Positions 1 to 7,633 of a DNA stretch of 64,000 nt are shown one piece after another. How positions within the stretch are numbered: the first letter of the stretch is position 1; each line of letters starts with the position of its first letter. Made by a program: the position numbers and the translations under genes. The notes under the pieces were generated by a model, which was not told where the DNA came from, searched no databases, and saw nothing but the letters and a program-made list of their open reading frames with translations. This stretch comes from Rhodobacter sp. NTK016B (GTDB lineage Bacteria; Pseudomonadota; Alphaproteobacteria; Rhodobacterales; Rhodobacteraceae), in NCBI RefSeq assembly GCF_017303295.1, contig NZ_JAFKOK010000013.1, forward strand, positions 107,812 to 171,811, written 5' to 3'.

Positions 1-821
1 CGCAAGAGCCGCTCAAGCACCAGCGCCACGCCGACCAGACCGATCAGAAGCGCCGCGATCTGCGCCGCCGCCACCGGCTCGCCCCGCGCGAACCATGTGC
101 GGAAAATGCCCGATGTCAGGGTCTGAACGCCCAGATGCTGCACGGTGCCGAAATCGGCCAGCGTCTCCATCCCCACGAAGGCGCAGCCCGCGACGATGGC
201 CGGACGCGCCATCGGCAAGGCCACGCGGAAAAACGCGCCGCGCGCGGATTGTCCCAGCGCACGGGCCGCTTCGATCAGGTGCAGCGACTGCGTGGCGAAG
301 GCCGCGCGGGCCAGCAGGTAGACGTAGGGATACAGCACCAGCGCCAGCATGATCGCGGCGCCCGGCAGGCTGGCGATATCGGGGAACCAATAGTCGCGCC
401 GCCCCCAGCCGAACAGCGAACGCAGACCCGACTGCACCGGCCCGGCAAAGGTGAGCGTTTCGTAATAGACATAGGCGATGACATATCCCGGCATCGTCAT
501 GGGCAGCATCAGCGCCCATTGCAGAACGCCGCGCCCGCGGAACTCGAACCCCGCGATCAGCCAGCCCGCGCCCACCCCCATCGCCGCCGCCAGCGCGATG
601 GTCAGCATCACCAGAAACAGCGAATTTCGCAGGTAAAGCGGCAGCACGGTCGAGACCAGATGCGCCCAGGCCCCGCCCGAGGGCAGAAAGACCTGCGCCA
701 CCACCGCCAGAATCGGCAGCGCGATGAATGCCGCGATGACGAGCGCACCAAGGCTCCAGCCGCTCAGCCTCAGGCGCCGTGGGCGCGCTCGCGGAGAAAA
801 GGTGTCATCGGTCGTGGCCAT
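1..821 (-). CDS. Iron(III) ABC transporter permease, FbpB type (3' end outside window)
   Basis: Inner-membrane permease of a ferric iron importer. The first 273 residues are inside the window and the C-terminus lies beyond base 1. Reading the minus strand from the ATG at 821 gives a basic N-terminus, a first membrane helix near residues 23-45, several more hydrophobic segments, and the cytoplasmic EAA loop (EAARALGQ near residue 185, followed by FFRVALP) that docks the ATPase. FbpB-type permeases normally have about 500+ residues with two such loops, so roughly half is missing. It is divergent from the binding-protein gene at 1019, and the two share a 197-base control region. Family assignment is firm; iron as substrate is inferred from the binding protein. 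Confidence 0.85.
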   Translation of the reverse strand, partial: MATTDDTFSPRARPRRLRLSGWSLGALVIAAFIALPILAVVAQVFLPSGGAWAHLVSTVLPLYLRNSLFLVMLTIALAAAMGVGAGWLIAGFEFRGRGVLQWALMLPMTMPGYVIAYVYYETLTFAGPVQSGLRSLFGWGRRDYWFPDIASLPGAAIMLALVLYPYVYLLARAAFATQSLHLIEAARALGQSARGAFFRVALPMARPAIVAGCAFVGMETLADFGTVQHLGVQTLTSGIFRTWFARGEPVAAAQIAALLIGLVGVALVLERLL

Positions 822-880
822 GCGGCATCCTGCACATTCGGCTCCTCCCCTAGCGGATGCATGCCGGGCTGTCCAGTTTT

Positions 881-925
881 CCGATTCTTATTGTCGGGAA
901 ATAATCCGATTGATATTGTCAGGAA
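881..925. promoter_or_regulatory. Tandem 20-bp direct repeat between divergent iron-transport genes
   Basis: Bases 881-900 and 906-925 match at 17 of 20 positions (both begin CCGATT, share ATTGTC and end GGAA), with a 25-base period. They lie midway between the divergent permease (start 821) and binding-protein (start 1019) genes. Just downstream, 931-947 is a small hairpin with arms CGAGCC and GGCTCG. This is the kind of layout expected for a metal-responsive repressor or activator site controlling both genes. I cannot assign it to a known box (Fur, Irr, RirA, IscR). Confidence 0.45.
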
Positions 926-1018
926 TGTCGCGAGCCGCTAAGGCTCGTGCCGACGGGTCGCAAGCGGCCCTGACCCCGCGCGCCAATCGGCGCGACACAT
1001 CTACGTCCGGAGGACCCC

Positions 1019-2056
1019 ATGTTTCGCAATCTGACGGCCCTTGGCACCGCTTTCGCCGCCGTGCTGACCGCCGCTGCGCCGGCCGCGCTGGCACAGGAAG
1101 TCAACCTGTATTCCTCGCGCCACTACGATACGGATCTGCGCCTTTACGAGAACTTCACCGCGGCCACCGGCATTCGCGTGAACCTGATCGAAGGCACCGG
1201 CGAGCAGCTGCTCGAGCGCATCCAGACCGAAGGCGAGGCGTCGCCGGCCGATCTGTACATCACCGTCGATGGCGGGCGCCTGCACCGTGCGGTCGAAGCC
1301 GGTGTGTTCCAGCCCATCGAAAGCGCGGTGCTTGAAGAGCGCGTGCCGTCGAATTTCCGCCATCCCGACAATCTGTGGTTCGGGCTGTCGTCGCGCGCCC
1401 GGGTCATCTTTACCCGCGTGGGCGAGCGTCCGGACTGGCTGAACGATTACGAAGACCTCGCCGATCCCCGGCTTGAGGGCGAGATCTGCATCCGCTCGTC
1501 GTCGAATATCTACAATATCTCGTTGATGGCCGAGATGATCGAGGTGATGGGCGCCGAGGGCGCGCAGGACTGGGCCGAGGGCGTGAACAACAACCTCGCC
1601 CGCCAGCCGCAGGGCGGCGACCGCGATCAGCTGCGCGCGCTGGCGGCCGACGAATGCTCGGTCGCGGTGTCGAACACCTATTACTGGGGCGCGCTGGCCG
1701 CGTCGGACAACCCCGATGACGTCGCCGTCGCCGAGGCGGTCGAGTTCTTCTATCCCAATCAGGGCACCGAGGACGAACCGGGGCGCGGCGCGCATGTGAA
1801 CATCTCGGGCGCGGGCGTCACCGTGAACGCCCCCAACCGCGACAACGCGATCCGCTTTCTGGAATACCTCGTCTCAGATGAAGCGCAGGCGATCTTCGCG
1901 GATTCCAACAACGAATTCCCGATCGTGCCGGGCGTCGAAATCCACGGGCCCGTCGCCCCCTTCACCGACTTCCGCAATTCGGGCGTCAACGTTTCGGTCT
2001 ACGGGCTGAATGCGGGTGAGGCGACGGATATCTTCGACCGCGTGGGCTTCCCGTAA
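1019..2056 (+). CDS. fbpA: Iron(III) ABC transporter periplasmic substrate-binding protein (FbpA/FutA family)
   Basis: 345-residue periplasmic ferric-ion binding protein that delivers iron to the permease encoded divergently at 821. Residues 1-26 form a signal peptide ending ALAQE. The mature protein opens with the family hallmark VNLYSSRHY, whose tyrosine is a usual metal-side residue, and later contains NTYYWG, the paired tyrosines that coordinate iron in FutA/FbpA proteins. Length is typical (about 340). A GGAGGA ribosome site at 1009-1014 fits the ATG at 1019. The ATPase partner is not in the window. Iron control is likely given the repeat at 881-925, but the regulator is unknown. Confidence 0.9.
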   Translation: MFRNLTALGTAFAAVLTAAAPAALAQEVNLYSSRHYDTDLRLYENFTAATGIRVNLIEGTGEQLLERIQTEGEASPADLYITVDGGRLHRAVEAGVFQPIESAVLEERVPSNFRHPDNLWFGLSSRARVIFTRVGERPDWLNDYEDLADPRLEGEICIRSSSNIYNISLMAEMIEVMGAEGAQDWAEGVNNNLARQPQGGDRDQLRALAADECSVAVSNTYYWGALAASDNPDDVAVAEAVEFFYPNQGTEDEPGRGAHVNISGAGVTVNAPNRDNAIRFLEYLVSDEAQAIFADSNNEFPIVPGVEIHGPVAPFTDFRNSGVNVSVYGLNAGEATDIFDRVGFP

Positions 2057-2087
2057 GCCGCCGCGCCCCGGGCAAACCGGGTCGTCA

Positions 2088-2151
2088 GGGGGCTGTCTGC
2101 CCCCCTCGCGCTACGCGCTCACCCCCCGAGGATATTTAGGGATCAAAGATG
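2088..2151 (-). repeat. Composite double-hairpin repeat, copy A
   Basis: Read on the minus strand this has three blocks: a core (CATCTTTGATCC then AAATATCCTCGG, 2121-2151), a short hairpin (arms GCGC at 2108-2111 and 2115-2118), and a G-run/C-run hairpin (2088-2105). The same order of blocks occurs at 45071-45141 and 62042-62110. Here it follows the binding-protein stop codon and precedes a separate terminator. Confidence 0.7.
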
Positions 2152-2180
2152 AAGGGGCCTCGCCTGCGGGGCCCCTTTTG
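2152..2180 (+). terminator. Rho-independent terminator after the iron-binding protein gene
   Basis: Perfect 8-bp stem AAGGGGCC (2152-2159) / GGCCCCTT (2170-2177), loop of 10 bases, then TTTT. It directly follows repeat copy A and ends transcription before the YghU-type gene. Confidence 0.75.
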
Positions 2181-2265
2181 TCATGCCCCGAGGCGGGGCG
2201 CCCTTGACCTCGGGCGATCCGTTCGCATGTTCACAAAGACGATTTCATTTAGCCAAGGACATCCG

Positions 2266-3099
2266 ATGCCGAGTGACAGCTACACCCCGCCCAAGGTCTG
2301 GACCTGGGAGCAAGAGAGCGGCGGGCGGTTTGCCTCGATCAACCGCCCGATCGCCGGGCCCACGCATGACAAGGAGCTGCCGGTCGGCGAGCATCCGTTC
2401 CAGCTGTATTCGCTGGGCACGCCCAATGGCGTGAAGGTCACCATCATGTTGGAGGAATTGCTGGCTGCGGGCCATGCAGGCGCGGAATACGATGCGTGGC
2501 TGATCAATATCGGCGAGGGCGATCAGTTCGGCTCGGACTTCGTGGATATCAACCCGAATTCGAAGATCCCGGCGCTGATGGACCGCTCAGGCCCCGAGCC
2601 GGTGCGGGTGTTCGAATCGGCCTCGATCCTGTTCCATCTGGCCGAGAAATTCGGCGCGTTCCTGCCCGCCTCGGGGCCCGCACGGACCGAGGTGATGAAC
2701 TGGGTCTTCTGGCAGATGGGGGCGGCGCCCTATCTGGGCGGCGGGTTTGGCCATTTCTATGCCTATGCCCCCGAGAAGTTCGAATACCCCATCAACCGTT
2801 TCGCGATGGAGGTGAAGCGCCAGCTTGACGTGCTGGACCGCAACCTTGCCGATCGCAAATGGATCGCGGGCGACGACTACACCATCGCTGATATGGCGAT
2901 CTATCCGTGGTACGGGCGGCTGGTCGAAGGCGGCGCCTACGATTCCGCCGAGTTCCTCTCGGTGCACGAATACAAGAACGTCGTCCGCTGGGCCGCCGAC
3001 ATGGCGGCGCGTCCGGGTGTCGAGCGCGGCAAGCGTGTCAACAAGCCCAGCCCCGACGACGGCATCCGCGAGCGCCACAGCGCGGCGGATCTGGACTGA
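2266..3099 (+). CDS. yghU: Glutathione S-transferase family disulfide-bond oxidoreductase, YghU type
   Basis: 277-residue cytosolic GST-fold protein. YghU enzymes bind two glutathione molecules and reduce disulfides or organic peroxides. The N-terminus (PPKVWTWE, then SINRPIAGPTHDKELPVG) is diagnostic of YghU rather than generic GSTs. A thioredoxin-like domain spans about residues 45-125, with FESASILFHLAEKFG as the glutathione-binding ESxAI-like segment. The helical C-terminal domain ends near residue 250. The start at 2266 is preferred because AAGGA lies at 2255-2259; an in-frame ATG at 2149 falls in the upstream repeat/terminator. No operon partner. Confidence 0.9.
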   Translation: MPSDSYTPPKVWTWEQESGGRFASINRPIAGPTHDKELPVGEHPFQLYSLGTPNGVKVTIMLEELLAAGHAGAEYDAWLINIGEGDQFGSDFVDINPNSKIPALMDRSGPEPVRVFESASILFHLAEKFGAFLPASGPARTEVMNWVFWQMGAAPYLGGGFGHFYAYAPEKFEYPINRFAMEVKRQLDVLDRNLADRKWIAGDDYTIADMAIYPWYGRLVEGGAYDSAEFLSVHEYKNVVRWAADMAARPGVERGKRVNKPSPDDGIRERHSAADLD

Positions 3100-3105
3100 A
3101 CACAG

Positions 3106-3133
3106 AAGGGCGGCCCTGGTGGCCGCCCTTTTC
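3106..3133 (+). terminator. Terminator between yghU and xthA (convergent)
   Basis: Perfect 10-bp stem AAGGGCGGCC (3106-3115) / GGCCGCCCTT (3121-3130) with loop CTGGT, followed by a T-run. It sits between two convergent stop codons and runs right up to the xthA stop at 3135, so it may serve mainly the plus strand. Confidence 0.8.
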
Positions 3134-3134
3134 C

Positions 3135-3911
3135 TCAGGCCGCGAGATCCACCCAGACCGGGGTGTGATCCGACGGCTTCTCCCAGTCGCGTGGCGCGGT
3201 TTCGATCCAGCAATCGGTGAGCCAGTCGGCGGCCTTGGGCGACAGGAGCCAATGGTCGATACGGATGCCATTATTCTTCTGACGCGCCCCGGCCTGATAA
3301 TCCCAGAACGAATAGAGCCCCGGCTCGGGGTGACGCAGGCGCAGCGCATCGTAGAGCCCCATTGCTTCGAGCCGCCGGAACGCGGCGCGGCTTTGCGGCA
3401 GGAACAGGGCGTCGTCGCCCCAGACCTCGGGCCGTGCGGCGTCCTCGGGCTGGGGGATCACGTTATAGTCACCCGCGAAGGCCACCGGGATTTCGCGCGC
3501 CAGCAATTCCGCCGCGCGGGTCTGCAAACGCTCCATCCACGCCAGTTTGTAGTCGTATTTCGGCCCCGGCGCCGGGTTGCCATTGGGCAGGTAGAGCCCG
3601 CAAACGCGCAGGCCCGTGTCGCCGATATCGGCCTCGATATAGCGGGCCTGTTCGTCGCTGTCGTCGCCCGGCAGCCCGCGCGTGACATCGTTCAGCGGCA
3701 ATTTCGACAGGATCGCCACGCCGTTGAAGCCCTTCTGGCCATGCGTTTCCAGATGATAGCCGCGATCTTCGATCAGCGCGCGGGGAAAGGCCTCGTCCAC
3801 GGACTTGATCTCTTGCAGCACGGCCACGTCGGGCGCAGCGGTGTCGAGCCAGCGGCCGAGCACTTCAGCGCGGGCCTTGACGCCATTGATATTGAAGGTG
3901 GCGAGTTTCAT
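3135..3911 (-). CDS. xthA: Exodeoxyribonuclease III (AP endonuclease family 1)
   Basis: 258-residue DNA repair nuclease cutting at abasic sites and degrading 3' ends. It opens with MKLATFNINGVKAR. Family motifs follow in order: LQEIK (metal-binding Glu), GLYLPNG, FAGDYNVIP (catalytic Asp and Asn), RIDHWLLS and the terminal SDHTPVWVDL (catalytic Asp-His). Length matches XthA (about 260). The ATG at 3911 has AGGAG on the minus strand just upstream; longer in-frame starts would add 50 unrelated basic residues. Convergent with yghU, divergent from the foldase gene. Confidence 0.95.
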   Translation of the reverse strand: MKLATFNINGVKARAEVLGRWLDTAAPDVAVLQEIKSVDEAFPRALIEDRGYHLETHGQKGFNGVAILSKLPLNDVTRGLPGDDSDEQARYIEADIGDTGLRVCGLYLPNGNPAPGPKYDYKLAWMERLQTRAAELLAREIPVAFAGDYNVIPQPEDAARPEVWGDDALFLPQSRAAFRRLEAMGLYDALRLRHPEPGLYSFWDYQAGARQKNNGIRIDHWLLSPKAADWLTDCWIETAPRDWEKPSDHTPVWVDLAA

Positions 3912-4075
3912 GCGGTCTCCTGCTGCGCGGGGCGCCAGAATGGCATCGCGGCGGGTTGACGGCAACCGCCAGAGCGCGCCGTGGCGATTGCAAACCCGCG
4001 CGTTCCGCAACCGGCTTGCCCCGCGCCGCCTGAGCCAATACACAACAGCCAGCATTGACAATCGGAGCCCATTCG

Positions 4076-5935
4076 ATGGCCAAGAAATCGAGCGCGCAGA
4101 ATATCGTTATGTGGATCCTGATGATCCTCCTGATCGCCGGTCTGGGGGGCTTCGGGATCGACAGCTTCCTGGGAAGCCGCGCGACCTCGATCGGGCAGGT
4201 CGGCGATCGCAGCATCCCGGCGCAGACCTATGCCAACGCCCTGCAGCAGGAAATGAACGCCTATAGCCAGCAGACCGGCGAGCCGATCACGCTGGCGCGC
4301 GCGCAACAGCTGCGCATCGACGAAAGCGTGCGCTCGCAGCTGATCGTGCAGGCCGCGCTGGATAACGAGGCCGAGCGGATCGGCATCTCGGTCGGCGATG
4401 AGGCGGTGCAGGAAGCGCTGGTGGGCATCGACGCGTTTCAGGGCCCGACCGGTGGCTTCGACCGGGAAACCTATCGCTTCCGGCTGGAAAACAGCGGCCA
4501 GACGCCCGCGCAATTCGAGGAAGAGCTGCGCCGCGACACCGCGCGCAGCCTGCTGCAGACCGCGACCGCAGCGGGCATCGAGACGCCCGAGAACCTGCGC
4601 GCCGCGCTGATGCAGTTCTATGCCACCCCGCACAGCTTCGATGTCTTCACCCTGACCGAAGAGATGCTGCCCGAGCCGGTGGCAGACCCGTCGGATGACG
4701 CGGTGCAGGCCTATTACGACGCCAATATCGAGCGCTTCACCGCGCCCGAGTTGCGCGAGATCACCTATGCCTGGCTCACGCCGGAAATGGTGCGCGACGA
4801 TGTCGAGGTCTCGGATGACGCGATCCGCACGCTCTACGAGCAGCGCATCGACGAATATGTCCAACCCGAACGCCGTCTGGTCGAGCGTCTGGTCTTCGGC
4901 ACCGAAGACGAGGCGCAACAGGCGCTGGCGCAGATCGAAGCGGGCGATACCAGCTTCGATGCGCTGGTCGAGGCACGCGGCCTGACACTTGACGATGTCG
5001 ATCTGGGCGATGTGAGCGAAGCGCAGCTCGGCGCGGCGGGTGAAACCGTCTTCGCGCTGGACGAGGCCGGTTCGGTGGTGGGCCCCCTGCCCTCGACGCT
5101 GGGCCCGGCGCTGTTTCGCATGAACGCGATTCTCAACGCGCAGGAAGTCAGCTTCGAGGAAGCGCGCGACGAACTGCGCGACGAGCTGGCCGCTGATGGC
5201 GCGCGCCGCCTGATCGCCGACCGGCGCGAGGCGCTCGACGACCTTCTGGCCGGCGGCGCAACGCTCGAGGACATGGCGGACGAGACCGAGATGCAGCTCG
5301 GCACGATCAGCTGGAGCGCGGAATCGAACGAAGGTGTCGCCGCCTATACCGAATTCGCCGATGCCGCCGCTACGGTGACCAGCGACGATTTCCCCGAACT
5401 GGGCGGTCTGTCGGATGGCGGGCTTTTCGCGCTGCGTCTTGACGCGGTCATTCCCCCCGCGCCGCGTCCGCTGGACGAGGTCCGCGACGAAGTCGCCGCG
5501 GGCGCGCGCGAACAGGCGGTCGAGGCTGCCCTGATGGCGCTGGGTCAGGACTGGAGCGCTGAGCTGGCCGCGAACGGGACCGAAGCCTTTGGCGAGGCCC
5601 ATCAGATCGCCGCCGAAAGCTTCGAGGGCGTGACCCGTCTGGACCGCATCGGCCAGATCCCCGACGAGATGATGGAATCGCTGATGACCGCCGAGCCGGG
5701 CACGCCGATCCTGAATGTGGGCGACGGACAGGCGCTTCTGGCGCTGACCGGTCCGGTGGGCGAGGCTGATCCCGAGAACCCGCAGACGGCGCAGCTGATG
5801 CAAAGCATCGACGGCCAGATCGGTCAGGCGCTGGCGCAGGATGTCTACACCTACTTCGCCCGCGCGCTGCAGGCCGAGGCGGGGATCTCGCTCGACCAGA
5901 ACGCGATCAACGCCGTGCATGCCAATTTCCGCTGA
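4076..5935 (+). CDS. Membrane-anchored peptidyl-prolyl isomerase-like foldase (PpiD/SurA-N family)
   Basis: 619-residue periplasmic chaperone anchored by a single N-terminal helix (about residues 10-30) after a lysine-rich start. A SurA-N-like helical domain follows (about 45-180), then a region resembling a parvulin domain (about 265-370) and a long acidic helical tail. PpiD proteins help outer-membrane and secreted proteins fold as they leave Sec. I see no convincing catalytic histidine pair in the parvulin part, so it may be mainly a chaperone. The ATG at 4076 has CGGAG upstream. It is followed at 41 bases by trpE on the same strand. Confidence 0.85.
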   Translation: MAKKSSAQNIVMWILMILLIAGLGGFGIDSFLGSRATSIGQVGDRSIPAQTYANALQQEMNAYSQQTGEPITLARAQQLRIDESVRSQLIVQAALDNEAERIGISVGDEAVQEALVGIDAFQGPTGGFDRETYRFRLENSGQTPAQFEEELRRDTARSLLQTATAAGIETPENLRAALMQFYATPHSFDVFTLTEEMLPEPVADPSDDAVQAYYDANIERFTAPELREITYAWLTPEMVRDDVEVSDDAIRTLYEQRIDEYVQPERRLVERLVFGTEDEAQQALAQIEAGDTSFDALVEARGLTLDDVDLGDVSEAQLGAAGETVFALDEAGSVVGPLPSTLGPALFRMNAILNAQEVSFEEARDELRDELAADGARRLIADRREALDDLLAGGATLEDMADETEMQLGTISWSAESNEGVAAYTEFADAAATVTSDDFPELGGLSDGGLFALRLDAVIPPAPRPLDEVRDEVAAGAREQAVEAALMALGQDWSAELAANGTEAFGEAHQIAAESFEGVTRLDRIGQIPDEMMESLMTAEPGTPILNVGDGQALLALTGPVGEADPENPQTAQLMQSIDGQIGQALAQDVYTYFARALQAEAGISLDQNAINAVHANFR

Positions 5936-5976
5936 CGCCCGTCGCGGCCGCTACCCGTACTGAAAGGCCCCGTCCC

Positions 5977-7497
5977 GTGCCCCATTCCGCCCTTCTGACC
6001 CCCTCGTTCGCCGAGTTCGAAGCCGGTTGGGACCGGGGCGAGAATCAGGTCGTCTATGCCCGGCTGGCCGCCGATCTGGACACGCCGGTCTCGCTGATGC
6101 TGAAAATCGTCGGTAACCGCAAAGACAGCTTCATGCTGGAATCGGTGACCGGCGGCGAGGTGCGCGGGCGCTATTCGATCATTGGCACCAAGCCCGATCT
6201 GATCTGGCAATGCCGGGGCAACAAGAGCCGCCTGAACCGCGAGGCGCGCTTCGACGATGCGGCCTTTACCGACCTGCCGGGGCACCCGCTGCAGGAACTG
6301 CGCGCACTTCTGGCCGAAAGCCGGATCACCCTTCCCAAGGATCTGCCCGCCGCGTCGGCCGGGCTGTTCGGCTATCTCGGCTATGACATGATCCGTCTGG
6401 TCGAGGATCTGCCCCAGAACAATCCCGACCCGCTGGACCTGCCCGACGCGGTGCTGATGCGGCCCTCGGTCGTGGCGGTTCTGGATGGGGTGAAGGGCGA
6501 AGTGACGATCGTCTCGCCCGCCTGGATCCGCTCGGGCCTGAGCGCGCGCGCCGCTTATGCGCAGGCAGCCGAGCGCGTGATGGACGCGCTGCGCGATCTC
6601 GAACGCGAGGCGGTCAGCGGTGGCCGCGCGCTGGGGGACATGGCAACGGTGGGCGAGCCGCGCTCGAACTTCACCAAGGACGGCTACAAGGCTGCGGTCG
6701 ACAAGGCCAAGGACTATATCCGCGCGGGCGACATCTTTCAGGTCGTGCCCTCGCAACGCTGGGCGCAGGACTTTCCGCTGCCGCCCTTCGCGCTCTACCG
6801 TTCGCTGCGCCGCACGAACCCCTCGCCCTTCATGCTGTATTTCGACTTCGGTGGCTTCCATGTCGTCGGCGCCTCGCCCGAGATCCTCGTGCGGGTGCGC
6901 GACCGTGAAGTGACGATCCGCCCGATTGCCGGCACCCGACCGCGCGGCGCCACACCCGAAGCGGACAAGGCGCTCGAAGCCGACCTGATGGCCGACAAGA
7001 AGGAACTGGCCGAGCATCTGATGCTTCTGGATCTGGGCCGCAACGATGTGGGCCGTGTCTCGAAGATCGGCAGCGTGCATCCGACCGAGAAATTCATCAT
7101 CGAGCGGTATTCCCACGTCATGCATATCGTCTCGAACGTGGTGGGCGAGATCCGCGACGACGAAGACGCGCTCTCGGCCCTGCTGGCAGGCCTGCCCGCG
7201 GGCACCGTCTCGGGCGCGCCGAAGATCCGGGCGATGGAGATCATCGACGAGCTGGAACCCGAGAAACGCGGCGTCTATGGCGGCGGGGTCGGCTATTTCT
7301 CGGCCGATGGCGAGATGGATTTCTGCATCGCGCTGCGCACCGCCGTGCTGAAGGACGGAGTGATGTATATCCAGTCCGGCGGCGGCGTGGTCTATGACAG
7401 CGATCCCGAGGCCGAATGGCAGGAAACGGTCAACAAGGCCAAGGCCCTGCGCGCCGCCGCCGAAGGCGCCGGGCTGTTCGTGCGCGGAAACGGCTGA
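5977..7497 (+). CDS. trpE: Anthranilate synthase component I
   Basis: 506-residue chorismate-using subunit that makes anthranilate, the first committed step of tryptophan synthesis, with TrpG (not in the window). The N-terminal part carries the feedback-inhibition element (FMLESVTGG, the LLES-type motif, then GRYSIIG). The C-terminal chorismate-binding domain shows FQVVPSQR, IRPIAGTRPRG, LDLGRNDVGRVS, and PAGTVSGAPKIRAMEII. The start codon is GTG at 5977 with AAAGG upstream. No trp leader peptide is obvious between the foldase stop and this start. trpG/trpD, often adjacent in relatives, are absent here; an MttB-family gene converges instead. Confidence 0.95.
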   Translation: MPHSALLTPSFAEFEAGWDRGENQVVYARLAADLDTPVSLMLKIVGNRKDSFMLESVTGGEVRGRYSIIGTKPDLIWQCRGNKSRLNREARFDDAAFTDLPGHPLQELRALLAESRITLPKDLPAASAGLFGYLGYDMIRLVEDLPQNNPDPLDLPDAVLMRPSVVAVLDGVKGEVTIVSPAWIRSGLSARAAYAQAAERVMDALRDLEREAVSGGRALGDMATVGEPRSNFTKDGYKAAVDKAKDYIRAGDIFQVVPSQRWAQDFPLPPFALYRSLRRTNPSPFMLYFDFGGFHVVGASPEILVRVRDREVTIRPIAGTRPRGATPEADKALEADLMADKKELAEHLMLLDLGRNDVGRVSKIGSVHPTEKFIIERYSHVMHIVSNVVGEIRDDEDALSALLAGLPAGTVSGAPKIRAMEIIDELEPEKRGVYGGGVGYFSADGEMDFCIALRTAVLKDGVMYIQSGGGVVYDSDPEAEWQETVNKAKALRAAAEGAGLFVRGNG

Positions 7498-7561
7498 GGG
7501 CAGGTCCGACCGCCTGTCCGCGTAGGCGCAGACGCTTCGCTGAGCATCACTTTCGAAATGG

Positions 7562-7590
7562 AAAAGGCCGCGCCCTTGCAGACGCGGCCT
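7562..7590 (-). terminator. Terminator downstream of the MttB-family gene
   Basis: On the minus strand the stem GGCCGCG/CGCGGCC (7566-7572 with 7583-7589, 10-base loop) is followed by TTTT. It lies between convergent trpE and the MttB gene. The plus-strand side lacks a T-run, so it serves the minus strand. Confidence 0.65.
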
Positions 7591-7633
7591 CGCTGTAGGG
7601 TGCGTGCTGTGCACGCACCGTCGCGTATCGGTC

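Noticed and set aside
3908..5920. 670-codon open frame on the minus strand opposite the PpiD-like gene
   Set aside because: Arg/His/Gly-rich shadow typical of GC-rich DNA; the plus-strand frame has family motifs.
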